Assembly (NCBI RefSeq): GCF_900119165.1
Contig: NZ_FPJG01000006.1
Coordinates: 3,906,001-3,970,000, forward strand
Source: Amycolatopsis australiensis
Lineage (GTDB): Bacteria; Actinomycetota; Actinomycetes; Mycobacteriales; Pseudonocardiaceae
Reading direction: 5' to 3'
Length of the DNA stretch: 64,000 nucleotides
Shown in pieces: positions 21,259 through 28,875 of this stretch. Under the pieces are notes generated by a model, which saw nothing but the letters and a program-made list of their open reading frames with translations, ran no database searches and had not been told where the DNA came from. The position numbers were made by a program, and so were the translations under genes. Each line of letters starts with the position of its first letter. Position 1 is the stretch's first letter.

Positions 21259-22464
21259 GTGAGCAGGCACATCGCCGTCTTCAGCTTTCCCGCGTACGCC
21301 CACGTCGCGCCGGTCCTGCCGGTCGTGGCCGAGCTGGTGCGCCGCGGCCACCGGGTCACGTTCGCCGTGGTCGACGAGTTCGCCGCCGAGGTCGCCGCGA
21401 CCGGGGCCGAAGTGCTGCCCTACACCTCGACGTTCCCGTGGGCGACCGGGCTGGGTGACTCCGGTTCGGACGGCTACGCGCTGCGGGCCATGCTGGCGTT
21501 CATGGCCGAGGGGCTCGCGCCGCTGCCGTCCGCCGTGCGGCGGTTCGCCGGCGACCCGCCGGACTTGGTCGTGCACGACCTCGCGGCGTCCGAGACGGCG
21601 CGGCTGCTGGCGCGCAAGTGGTCGGTGCCCACCGTGCAGTCGTGCCCGGAGTTCGCCTCCAACGAGCACTTCGCGATGAACGCGGCGCAGGCCGCCGAAG
21701 ACGCCGGCCCGCCGCCGGACCTGGACGATCCCGGGCTCGCCGCGTTCGTCGAGGAGGCGGAGCGGCTGCTGGCCGAGCACGGGCTGTCCGATGTGGACAC
21801 CAGCGGGGACGCCGGCTACCACCTCGTCTACCTGCCGAAGGCGTTCCAGATCCGCGGCGAGACGTTCGACGACCGGTTCGCGTTCGTCGGGCCGTGCTTC
21901 GACCGGTCCGGGCCGGCGGGGGAGTGGGCGCCGCCGGCGGACGGGCTGCCGGTCGTGCTGATCTCGCTGGGCACCTCGCGCAGCCGGGAGCAGACCGGGT
22001 TCTTCCGCAAGTGCGTGCGCGCGTTCACCGGGCAGCCGTGGCACGTCGTGCTGACGCTCGGCCGCTGGGTCGACCCGGCCGAGCTGGGGCCGTTGCCGCC
22101 CAACGTCGAGGCGCACCCGTTCGTCGCGCACGCGGCGCTGCTGCCGCACACGAAGGTCTTCGTCACCCACGGCGGGCTCGGCAGCACCATGGAGAGCCTG
22201 CACTACGGCGTGCCGATGGTGGTGACGCCGTCGCAGAGCGACCAGGTGGTGACCGCCGCCCGGATCGCCGAGCTGGACCTGGGCCGCGTGGTGTCCCGGA
22301 CCGGCGTCACCGAGCGGGAGCTGCTCGACGCCGTCACCGAGACCGCCGCGGATCCCGTGGTCGGCCGCCGGGTCCGGTGGATGAGCGAGCAGGTCCGGCA
22401 GGCGGGCGGGGAGACGCGCGCGGCCGACGCCGTCGAGTCGTGGCTGGAAGGGGCGGTGCGGTGA
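21259..22464 (+). CDS. OleD/MGT-family glycosyltransferase with atypical catalytic site
   Basis: 401 residues if started at the GTG at 21259 (SRHIAVFSF, where relatives begin); upstream in-frame TTG/GTG codons exist, so the start is uncertain. The protein is a GT-B enzyme of the macrolide glycosyltransferase family, with VISLGTS, NVEAHPFVAHAALL and FVTHGGLGSTMESLHYGVPMVV near the donor site. In OleD the catalytic base is the first His of AAHGHVNP; here the segment reads PAYAHVAP, so that His is Tyr13. It overlaps the KSIII gene by GTGA, and the two probably act in sequence on the same sugar or aglycone (inference). The upstream region is shared with the aminotransferase. Confidence 0.9.
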   Translation: MSRHIAVFSFPAYAHVAPVLPVVAELVRRGHRVTFAVVDEFAAEVAATGAEVLPYTSTFPWATGLGDSGSDGYALRAMLAFMAEGLAPLPSAVRRFAGDPPDLVVHDLAASETARLLARKWSVPTVQSCPEFASNEHFAMNAAQAAEDAGPPPDLDDPGLAAFVEEAERLLAEHGLSDVDTSGDAGYHLVYLPKAFQIRGETFDDRFAFVGPCFDRSGPAGEWAPPADGLPVVLISLGTSRSREQTGFFRKCVRAFTGQPWHVVLTLGRWVDPAELGPLPPNVEAHPFVAHAALLPHTKVFVTHGGLGSTMESLHYGVPMVVTPSQSDQVVTAARIAELDLGRVVSRTGVTERELLDAVTETAADPVVGRRVRWMSEQVRQAGGETRAADAVESWLEGAVR

Positions 22465-23519
22465 AGCTGCCGGAGGTCTACCTGAGCGGGATCGGCACGT
22501 ACGTGCCGGAGACGACCGGCGTCGGGTACGCGATCGAGCAGGGGTGGCTGACGGCCGAGGACGCCGAGAGGACCGGGCTGACCGGCGCGGCGTGCGCCGG
22601 CGAGACGCCGGCGCCGGACATGGCGCTGTGGGCGGGGCAGCAGGCCGTGGCCCGCGCGGACGTCGACCCCGAGTCGCTGGACGTGCTGCTCTACGCCGAC
22701 AACTACCACTCCGGCCCGGACGGCTGGTTCCCGCAGTTCTGGCTGCAGCGGCACCTGGTGGGCGGCGACCTGCTGGCGGCCCAGCTGCGGCAGGGCTGCA
22801 ACGGCATGTTCGGGGCGCTGGAGCTGGCGGCGACGTACCTGATCGCCCGCGGCGGCGGCACGGCGATGACGGTGGCGTCGGACAATTCGACGTCCCCGCT
22901 GGTGAACCGCTGGCGCTGCCTGCGCCCGGACTTCATCATCGGCGACGCCGCGACGGCGGTGGTGCTGACCACGAAGCCCGGCTTCGCGAGGTTGAAGTCG
23001 GCGAGCTCGATCACGGTCCCGGAGCTGGAGGGGATGCACCGCGGCGACGAGCCGATGTTCCCGCCGGGAGCGACGGTGGGCCGGTTCATGGACTTCGCCG
23101 AGCGCATCGACTTCTTCGGCTTCGAGCACCGCGACACGATGCTGCACAGCGGGCTGAACCTGCTCAAGACCCGGTCGGAGCTGATCGACCGGGTGCTGGC
23201 GGAGGCGGGCATCGGGCTGGACGGGGTGAGCCGCATCGCCTACAACCACGGCTCCCGCCAGTACGTGGAGGACGGCCTGCTGACGATGCTGGGCATCCCG
23301 CTGGAGAAGTCCAACTGGGACTTCGGCCGCGGCCTGGGCCATCTGGGGGCGAGCGACCAGGTGGCCTCGCTGGCGCACATGCTGGGCACCGGGCAGCTGG
23401 AGCCGGGCGACCACGTGCTGATGGTGGGGATCGCGCCGGGGGTGAGCGTGGCGGGCGCGGTGGTGGAGGTCCTGGAGATCCCGCCCTGGGCGGAGCCGGT
23501 GCGGCCGAGCAGCCGCTGA
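22461..23519 (+). CDS. KAS III-like acyltransferase (CerJ type)
   Basis: 352 residues from a GTG that overlaps the previous stop. The fold is that of 3-oxoacyl-ACP synthase III: QGCNGMFGALELAA carries Cys113, IAYNHGSRQYVEDGL carries His263, and GLGHLGASDQVASL carries Asp299. Ordinary FabH uses Cys-His-Asn in a GNTSAAS context; the Asp here and the His-to-Asp spacing of 36 fit the Cys-His-Asp arrangement reported for CerJ, which transfers malonyl-type acyl groups onto a sugar hydroxyl. Coupling to a glycosyltransferase gene and distance from any PKS loading module favour acyl transfer to a sugar or aglycone over starter-unit synthesis. The acyl donor cannot be read from the sequence. The next gene is convergent. 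Confidence 0.85.
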   Translation: MKLPEVYLSGIGTYVPETTGVGYAIEQGWLTAEDAERTGLTGAACAGETPAPDMALWAGQQAVARADVDPESLDVLLYADNYHSGPDGWFPQFWLQRHLVGGDLLAAQLRQGCNGMFGALELAATYLIARGGGTAMTVASDNSTSPLVNRWRCLRPDFIIGDAATAVVLTTKPGFARLKSASSITVPELEGMHRGDEPMFPPGATVGRFMDFAERIDFFGFEHRDTMLHSGLNLLKTRSELIDRVLAEAGIGLDGVSRIAYNHGSRQYVEDGLLTMLGIPLEKSNWDFGRGLGHLGASDQVASLAHMLGTGQLEPGDHVLMVGIAPGVSVAGAVVEVLEIPPWAEPVRPSSR

Positions 23520-23552
23520 GGTCCGGTGGCGGGCCGGGCGGGCTCCGAGGCA

Positions 23553-23762
23553 CCTTTGGTCGGGTCCGGCCGCCTGGCTGTGTGGGGCCTGTGGCGCCTT
23601 TGGCGCCTTTGGCTGGTCCGGCCGCCCGGCTGCGTGGGCCTCGGGCCACTTGGCTCGGTCCGGTCGCCTGGCTGTGTGGGCCCCGGGCCATCTCTGGCTG
23701 GTCCGGCCGCCCGGCTGCGTGGGCCTCGGGCCACTTGGCTCGGTCCGGTCGCCCGGCCGCGT
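23553..23762. repeat. Minisatellite of about 42-bp units
   Basis: About five imperfect copies of a roughly 42-bp unit (core GGTCCGG[CT]CGCC[CT]GGCTG) follow the KSIII stop. Two alternating subtypes form an 85-bp higher-order unit, seen at 23611 and again, almost unchanged, at 23696. The tract also contains a TTTGGCGCC duplication near 23600. No gene is convincing in it. Confidence 0.8.
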
Positions 23763-23876
23763 TCCCACTGACTGGGAGCGAATCCCGTCCAAGCGGGTTG
23801 AAACTCACCAACAGTATCTCGCCCGAAGCGCGCCGCCGCTCACCCGTACCGCCCGAACCGAGGTGAAAAAGACGAA

Positions 23877-23910
23877 TCGGGTGGTCCGAGGCAACCCTCG
23901 TCCCACCCGA
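23877..23910. terminator. Stem-loop after small peptide gene
   Basis: TCGGGTGG (23877-23884) pairs with CCACCCGA (23903-23910), and an inner CGAGG/CCTCG pair closes a CAAC loop. It lies 26 bp past the stop of the leftward 48-residue gene and also faces the rightward KSIII gene, so it can serve both. Confidence 0.6.
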
Positions 23911-23935
23911 CTCGCGGGTTCAGCGCAGTGCCGGC

Positions 23936-24082
23936 TCAGCCGCCGCTGCCGCCGCCGTACGCGCCGCCCAAAAGGCGGCTGCGGCGCTTGCGGTTCTTTT
24001 CGTCGTCGGCCTTGGCGTTGTCCGCCTTGGAGTCCGCCGGCTTCTTCTTGGAATCGTCTTCCTTTTTCCCGAACACGCCCAC
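23936..24082 (-). CDS. Small charged peptide with Gly-rich tail, 48 residues
   Basis: A GTG at 24082 has AAAGGA exactly 7 nt upstream, a good ribosome site; the alternative ATG at 24090 in another frame lies too close to that site. The product is MGVFGKKEDDSKKKPADS... followed by AKADDEKNRKRRSRLL and the ending GGAYGGGSGG. It is a Lys/Asp-rich, probably unstructured leader-like part, a short basic patch and a C-terminal Tyr-Gly-Ser tail. It has no signal peptide, no membrane segment and no cysteine. Hairpins bound it on both sides (24202-24235 and 23877-23910), so it looks like a separate transcript. I do not recognise a family. It could be a small regulatory or nucleic-acid-binding protein, or a peptide precursor; no modification enzyme is adjacent. 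Confidence 0.6.
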   Translation of the reverse strand: MGVFGKKEDDSKKKPADSKADNAKADDEKNRKRRSRLLGGAYGGGSGG

Positions 24083-24201
24083 TTCGTCATCCTTTCTTGG
24101 CACCGAACACTGTTCAACAGGCTCCCCGTGGCCACTTTAGGCCGGTGGTTCGAAAGGAACCGGTTCCGGCGCCGCGGAAATCGACGCCGGTCTTCGCAGG
24201 A

Positions 24202-24235
24202 TAGCGCAGGGTGCGGTTCGGCGCACCCTGCGCTA
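24202..24235. terminator. Perfect 14-bp hairpin after the PAS-LuxR gene
   Basis: TAGCGCAGGGTGCG (24202-24215) and its exact reverse complement (24222-24235) are separated by six bases. The element lies 40 bp beyond the stop of the leftward PAS-LuxR gene and before the small peptide gene, so it is a likely intrinsic terminator isolating the two. Confidence 0.75.
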
Positions 24236-24274
24236 CCCACGTTCGGACTGGTTTTCGCCGTCGCCGGGAAGCGG

Positions 24275-24958
24275 TCAGCGGATGTACTGCGGGGTCACCT
24301 TCGGCGGCCACTGGCCGATGCAGAGGATGCCCTGCGAGTACGCCTTCGAGACCAGCGCCGAGCGGTTCGGCGACTTGAACTGCCGCAGCATCGCGCCGAC
24401 GTGGTACTCGATGCCCTGCCTGCTCAGATAGAGCTTGGAAGCCAGCTGCACGGTCGAGATGCCCGCGGCGACGCCTTCGAGCACCTTCGCGTCCAGCTCG
24501 CTGAGGAGCTTGTTCTTCTCGATCGCCGGCCGCGGGGCCTCCGCGGCGCGGTCCGGCTTGATCAGCACGACGATCGTGGTCACCTGCCCGGACTGGCTGC
24601 GGACCGCGATGCCGGTCAGCCCGCCCGAGAGCACCGGCTGCGCCGGCCGCACGCCGACCAGGCGCGCGCTGAAGCGGTCGCGCCGCCCTTCGTTCAGCCG
24701 CGCCAGCTGCTGCAGCGTGAACTGCTTGGCGCTCGGGTGCACGAAGTCCACAAAGCTCTGTCCGAAAACGTCGGACGAAGTACGGCCCAGCTGCCGGAGA
24801 AAGTCGCCATTGGCTTCGGTCACCCGCAGATCTGGCCCCAGATTGGCGATGCAGACGTCGGACAGGTCGAAGGGGACGCCGGGATTTCTTTCGGCGGCGG
24901 GCGAAGCGGGCGGCGCGGCGGCAGGCCGCTCCGCGATGGAATCGACACGCGTGTTCAT
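24275..24958 (-). CDS. PAS-LuxR cluster-situated transcriptional activator (PimM type)
   Basis: 227 residues from the ATG at 24958, with GGGGG about 10 nt upstream; an upstream in-frame start at 24997 is possible. Residues about 30-150 form a PAS sensor fold (VCIANLGPDLRVTEANGDFLRQLG, FVDFVHPSAKQ). Residues about 155-215 are a LuxR HTH (KLLSELDAKVLEGVAAGISTVQLASKLYLSRQGIEYHVGAMLRQF...NRSALVSKAYSQGIL), very like PimM and its homologues in polyene macrolide clusters. These proteins activate PKS, glycosyltransferase and P450 genes by binding CTVGGGAWWTCCCBAG-like boxes. The gene stands alone: a terminator follows, and a 346-bp gap separates it from the P450 gene upstream. Confidence 0.92.
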   Translation of the reverse strand: MNTRVDSIAERPAAAPPASPAAERNPGVPFDLSDVCIANLGPDLRVTEANGDFLRQLGRTSSDVFGQSFVDFVHPSAKQFTLQQLARLNEGRRDRFSARLVGVRPAQPVLSGGLTGIAVRSQSGQVTTIVVLIKPDRAAEAPRPAIEKNKLLSELDAKVLEGVAAGISTVQLASKLYLSRQGIEYHVGAMLRQFKSPNRSALVSKAYSQGILCIGQWPPKVTPQYIR

Positions 24959-25304
24959 GAGATCGAACCCCCAGGATCGTTCTGCATTTTTCGGCATTGT
25001 CCAACGACGAACAGCGACGACCCTGAAGCTTCCCCATCCAAAGGGCCCCGCGGCGACTGTCCGGATGGAGCTTCACACCACCCCAGCGGAAACCTCGAGC
25101 CCTCCCCAGACGGTCCTCGAGTCCACCCGCACAGTGCCGCTCCGGTTCGTTTCGTTGGAAACAAACCAAACGACGTCTCGTACGCTAGCCAACCGGGTAT
25201 GACCCGTCAATGCCGGTGCGGGGGTTGGGGGCTAACACTGTGGTCCGCCCGACCGCAGGTACGGCACCCCCGGGCCACCCTTCGGTAGCGGGCCGCCCGC
25301 GAGG
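24959..25304. promoter_or_regulatory. 346-bp upstream region of the PAS-LuxR gene
   Basis: No gene is visible. It contains an imperfect inverted repeat (GAAGCTTCCCCATCC at 25025-25039 against GGATGGAGCTTC at 25063-25074), a 12/16 match to the PAS-LuxR box on the minus strand at 25094-25109, and a lower-G+C stretch with GTTTCGTTGGAAAC near 25145-25165. The region must hold the luxR promoter and the end of the P450 transcript. Confidence 0.4.
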
Positions 25305-26513
25305 TCAGCGGGGGCGGGTGGTCACCGGGAGCCGCTGGACGCCGTACACGCCGCCGGCGTGGAACGGGACCTGGGCGCCCGGCGCGACCCGCAGGTGCTC
25401 GAACCGCTCGAACAGCAGGTCCAGCGCGATCCGGCCTTCCAGCCGCGCCAGCGGCGCGCCCAGGCAGAAGTGGATGCCGTGCCCGAAGGCGGCGTGCGTG
25501 TTCGGCTTGCGGCGCACGTCGAACCGTTCCGGGTCCGGGAACTCGCGCTCGTCGTGGTTCGCCGACACCACCCACGCCCAGACCAGCGAATCGGCCGGGA
25601 TCACCGTGCCGGCCACCTCGGCGTCGGCGGTGGTCACCCGGACCACCCGGGGGAACGGCGGCCGCAGCCGCAGGACCTCCTCCAGCAGCGGCTCCACCGC
25701 CGACGGGTCGGCCCGGACCCGCTCGTAGCCGCCGGGCGCGTCCTCGAGGCAGAGCAGCACGTTGCCCAGCAGCATGGTGGTGGTGACGTGCCCGGCGAGC
25801 AGCAGCAGCGCGGTGAAGTTGCCGACTTCTTCGTCGGTGAGCCGTTCCCCGTCGATCGACGACTCGACCAGCCGGGTCAGCAGGTCCTCGCGGGGCCGGG
25901 CACGCCGGTCGCGGATCTGCGCGTTGAGGTACGCCTCCATCTCTTCGATGGCGACGGCGAGCTGCTCGCCGGTGCTCGGGTCGTCGACCTGCAGCGCCAT
26001 CAGGGCCTCGGCCCAGCGCCGGAACAGCGCGCGGTCCGCCGACGGCACGCCGAGCAGCTCCGCGATGACGATCACCGGCAGCGGGTAGGCCAGGACGTCG
26101 ACCAGGTCGAACTCCGTCGCGTCCGGCTCGACGGCGGCCAGCAGCTCCCGGGTGACCTCGGTGATCCGGGGCGCCAGGTCCGCGACCACCTTGGGCGTGA
26201 ACGCCTGGCTGACCAGGCGGCGCAGCTTGCGGTGCTCGGGCGGGTCGATGACGAGCAGGGTGCCGGGCGGTGCCTGGTCGCCCGGTGAGGTCAGGCGGGT
26301 CGTGTCCGAAGAGAACAGCTGCGCGTCGGTGCTGACGCGGCGCACGTCGGCGGACCGGAACACGTGCCAGGCGCCGGTTCCGTCCTGCCACACCGGCGTG
26401 TCCGCCCGCATCTTCCCGAGCCAGGCGAGCAGGGCGGCCCCGCCGTCCGGGGCGATCTCCGGCGCGGTGGTCAGGTCGGTGGGCACGTCGGTGCCCGGCG
26501 CGGTGGTGTCCAC
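25305..26513 (-). CDS. Cytochrome P450 (tailoring hydroxylase/epoxidase)
   Basis: 402 residues from a GTG at 26513, 22 bp after the preceding glycosyltransferase stop, so the two form an operon. The heme motif FGHGIHFCLGAPLAR, the ExxR of EEVLRLR and the PERFD region are complete, so this is a working bacterial class I P450. The I helix reads LLLLAGHVTTT; the usual acidic residue (AGHET or AGHDT) is Val. The enzyme probably hydroxylates or epoxidises the polyketide or its sugar, fed by ferredoxin and reductase encoded elsewhere. It is not an EryCII/DesVIII-type helper because the heme cysteine is present. Confidence 0.94.
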   Translation of the reverse strand: MDTTAPGTDVPTDLTTAPEIAPDGGAALLAWLGKMRADTPVWQDGTGAWHVFRSADVRRVSTDAQLFSSDTTRLTSPGDQAPPGTLLVIDPPEHRKLRRLVSQAFTPKVVADLAPRITEVTRELLAAVEPDATEFDLVDVLAYPLPVIVIAELLGVPSADRALFRRWAEALMALQVDDPSTGEQLAVAIEEMEAYLNAQIRDRRARPREDLLTRLVESSIDGERLTDEEVGNFTALLLLAGHVTTTMLLGNVLLCLEDAPGGYERVRADPSAVEPLLEEVLRLRPPFPRVVRVTTADAEVAGTVIPADSLVWAWVVSANHDEREFPDPERFDVRRKPNTHAAFGHGIHFCLGAPLARLEGRIALDLLFERFEHLRVAPGAQVPFHAGGVYGVQRLPVTTRPR

Positions 26514-26535
26514 GTCGCATTCACTCCCACGGTTC

Positions 26536-27747
26536 TCAGGCGGTCAGGCGGGCCTCGACGCGGTCCGCGGCCGCCGCCGCGCCCCCGGCGCCGGTGATGT
26601 GCTCGCGCATCCGGGCCACGTTCGCGCGGGCGGTCGCGTCCGCGGCCAGGCCGGTGACGGCCGCCCGCAGCGCCTCGGCGGTCACACCGGCCGGGTCGAC
26701 GCGGACGCCGAGGCCGAGCTCGGTGACCCGGTCGGCGACGATCTCCTGCTCCAGCGTGCGCGGCACGACCACCGGCGGGACGCCGAGCGCGAGCGACTCC
26801 ATGGTGCTGCCCATCCCCGCGTGCGAAACGAACGCGCTCGCCCGCCGCAGCACGGCCGGCTGCGGCACCCACGGGTGCAGCTCGAAGTTCCGCGGCACCG
26901 GGCCCAGCTCGCCGGCCCGGACGAGGCGGCCGATCGTCATGACGACGTGCCACGGCGACCCGGCGAACGCCTCGAGGCAGGCGGTGAAGAACTCGCGCTG
27001 GCGGTGGTAGCCGAAGCTGCCCATGGCGATCAGCAGCACCGGCCGGCCGTCGGGCGGGCTCCAGCCGCCCGCGCGGTCGCCAAGGCAGGGCCCCACGAAC
27101 GCGAACCCGTCGTCGAAGGTGTCGCCGCCGGGCTGGAACTCGCGCGGCAGGAACACGAGCTTGGTGTCCTCGCGGGCTTCCGCGAACTCGGCCGCCGACG
27201 TGCCCGGCAGGTGCTCGGCGAGCGCGTCCCCGACCACCGCCGCGGCCTTCGCCAGCGCGGGGTGGTCCGGGTCGGGCGCGGGCACCTTGCCCGCCATCGC
27301 GGCGTACGGCGAGAACCGCTCGTTCGCCACGAACGTCGAGCACAGCAGCACGGCCGGGATTTCCCACTTCCGCGCCAGCAGGCGCCCGGTGGGATACCCG
27401 AAGGCGTCGTAGAGGAACACGTCGGGACGGTCGTCGCCGAACGCGCCGAGCGCGGCCGGCAGCGGCGCGAACCCTTCCAGCGCCTGCGCGAGCCCGGCCT
27501 CGGCGACGACGTCACCGGTGATCTTCTCGGGAATCGCCACGGTGTCCCACGACTTCGGCACGTGCGACTCGTAGGGCAGCACGGTGGCGCCGGTTTCGCG
27601 CACGGCGGCGGCGAACTGCCCGGCGACGACGTAGCTGACCCGGTGGCCGCGCCGGACGAGCTCGGCCGCCACCGGCAGCGTCGGGTTGACGTGCCCGTGT
27701 GCCGGATAGCTGAGGACGGCGATGTGGCTGCCCGCCTGGGGAGACAT
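26536..27747 (-). CDS. OleD/MGT-family glycosyltransferase
   Basis: 403 residues from the ATG at 27747; an open extension upstream does not resemble the family. It has the canonical GT-B features of macrolide glycosyltransferases: YPAHGHVNPTLPVAAELVRRGH with the catalytic-base His17, LIAMGSFGYHR, FELHPWVPQPAVLRRASAFVSHAGMGSTMESLALGVPPVVVP. Among the three MGT-like enzymes here it is the only one with a textbook catalytic site. The sequence fits transfer of a sugar to a macrolide or existing sugar. It is first in a two-gene unit with the P450 and diverges from the ABC transporter genes. Acceptor and donor are unknown; a self-resistance role like OleD is also possible next to an exporter. Confidence 0.92.
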   Translation of the reverse strand: MSPQAGSHIAVLSYPAHGHVNPTLPVAAELVRRGHRVSYVVAGQFAAAVRETGATVLPYESHVPKSWDTVAIPEKITGDVVAEAGLAQALEGFAPLPAALGAFGDDRPDVFLYDAFGYPTGRLLARKWEIPAVLLCSTFVANERFSPYAAMAGKVPAPDPDHPALAKAAAVVGDALAEHLPGTSAAEFAEAREDTKLVFLPREFQPGGDTFDDGFAFVGPCLGDRAGGWSPPDGRPVLLIAMGSFGYHRQREFFTACLEAFAGSPWHVVMTIGRLVRAGELGPVPRNFELHPWVPQPAVLRRASAFVSHAGMGSTMESLALGVPPVVVPRTLEQEIVADRVTELGLGVRVDPAGVTAEALRAAVTGLAADATARANVARMREHITGAGGAAAAADRVEARLTA

Positions 27748-27788
27748 GCTTCGAAAGCTAGTCGGGCCCGGCGGCCAGTCAACCATGT

Positions 27789-27804
27789 CTAGGCGATCCC
27801 CTCG
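27789..27804. promoter_or_regulatory. Candidate PAS-LuxR box between divergent units
   Basis: CTAGGCGATCCCCTCG matches about 12 of 16 positions of CTVGGGAWWTCCCBAG. It lies 42 bp upstream of the leftward glycosyltransferase-P450 unit and 85 bp upstream of the rightward exporter genes. Confidence 0.35.
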
Positions 27805-27888
27805 GGTCCCGGCGCGAGCCGGGGAAGCCGGATTCACCCTGTGCTACCTGTAGGGATGTCCGATCCGGCGCAGCGGAAGGAAGCGGTC

Positions 27889-28875
27889 GTGACCCACTTC
27901 GTCGAGGTCGAGGCAGTCACCAAGAGCTTCGGCAAGGTCCGCGCGCTCGACGACGTCAGCCTGCAGGTCCCGCGCGGCACCGTGTGCGGGCTGCTGGGCC
28001 ACAACGGCGCCGGGAAGACCACTTTGGTCAACGTCCTGACCACCCTGGTGGCGCCGACCTCCGGCCGGGCCAGGGTCGCCGGGCTCGACGTGCAGCGCGA
28101 CGCCGTGGCGCTGCGCAGCCGCATCGGGCTCACCGGCCAGTTCGCGTCGGTGGACGAGCAGCTTTCCGGTTTCCGCAACCTGATCCTGATCGCCCGCCTG
28201 CTCGGCGCCTCCACCAAGGCGGCCAAGGCGCGCGCCGACGAGCTGCTGACCGCGTTCGGCCTGCGCGAGGCGGCCGCCCGGCCGGCGAAGACGTACTCCG
28301 GCGGCATGCGGCGGCGGCTCGACCTGGCCGCCAGCCTGGTCGGCTACCCCGACGTCATCTTCCTCGACGAGCCGACGACCGGGCTGGACCCGGCCGCCCG
28401 GATCGCGATGTGGGAGATCGTGGAGCAGCTCGTGCGCGACGGCTCGACCGTGCTGCTCACCACGCAGATGCTCGACGAAGCCGACCGGCTCGCCGACAAG
28501 ATCGTCGTGCTCGCGCAGGGCAAGGTGATCGCCGCCGGCACCGCGGCCTCGCTCAAGGCACAGGTCGGCAAGCGCACGGTCACCGTGACGCTGGCCGGCG
28601 CGGCCGACTCCGGGCGGGCCGAAGAAGCGGTGCGTCGCGCCGGAATGGTCCCGCGCATGTCCGGAGTGGACGAACAGGCCGGGCTGGTGCTGACCGTCCC
28701 GGTCGAGAAGTCCACCGATCTCGCGCGCGTGGTCCGGGTGCTCGACGAAGCCGCGATCGAGCCGGTCGAGCTGGCCCTGGTCGACCCGCGCCTCGACGAC
28801 GTCTACCTCGCGCTGTCCGCCGGGTCCCGGCCGGACGTCCCCGCAGCCGGCCACCGAGAGGCACTGACGCCATGA
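27889..28875 (+). CDS. DrrA-like ABC exporter ATPase
   Basis: 328 residues from a GTG with GGAAGGAAG upstream; in-frame starts further upstream lack proper spacing. Walker A is GHNGAGKTT, the signature YSGGMRRRLDLA, Walker B VIFLDEPTTGLD, and an H-loop-like TQMLDEADRLAD. The extended C-terminal region (after residue 220) is typical of DrrA, the ATPase of daunorubicin-type exporters. It is encoded with its membrane partner by an ATGA overlap. In an antibiotic cluster this pair usually exports the product and gives self-resistance. Confidence 0.94.
   Translation: MTHFVEVEAVTKSFGKVRALDDVSLQVPRGTVCGLLGHNGAGKTTLVNVLTTLVAPTSGRARVAGLDVQRDAVALRSRIGLTGQFASVDEQLSGFRNLILIARLLGASTKAAKARADELLTAFGLREAAARPAKTYSGGMRRRLDLAASLVGYPDVIFLDEPTTGLDPAARIAMWEIVEQLVRDGSTVLLTTQMLDEADRLADKIVVLAQGKVIAAGTAASLKAQVGKRTVTVTLAGAADSGRAEEAVRRAGMVPRMSGVDEQAGLVLTVPVEKSTDLARVVRVLDEAAIEPVELALVDPRLDDVYLALSAGSRPDVPAAGHREALTP

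Noticed and set aside
23520..23935. Mobile element or IS end near the minisatellite
   Set aside because: No transposase gene or terminal inverted repeats are present; the sequence is a simple tandem array.
23920..24240. 106-codon frame on the minus strand starting MGSAGCAEPHPALSC
   Set aside because: It crosses a perfect 14-bp hairpin, is Arg/Thr/Ala-rich, and the frame with the strong ribosome site at 24082 gives a more protein-like product.
24128..25288. 386-codon plus-strand frame opposite the PAS-LuxR gene
   Set aside because: The opposite strand encodes clear PAS and LuxR HTH motifs; the plus-strand product has none.
25305..26513. P450 gene as the EryCII/DesVIII-like helper of the DesVII-type glycosyltransferase
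   Set aside because: It has the heme cysteine and ExxR and is linked to a different glycosyltransferase gene.
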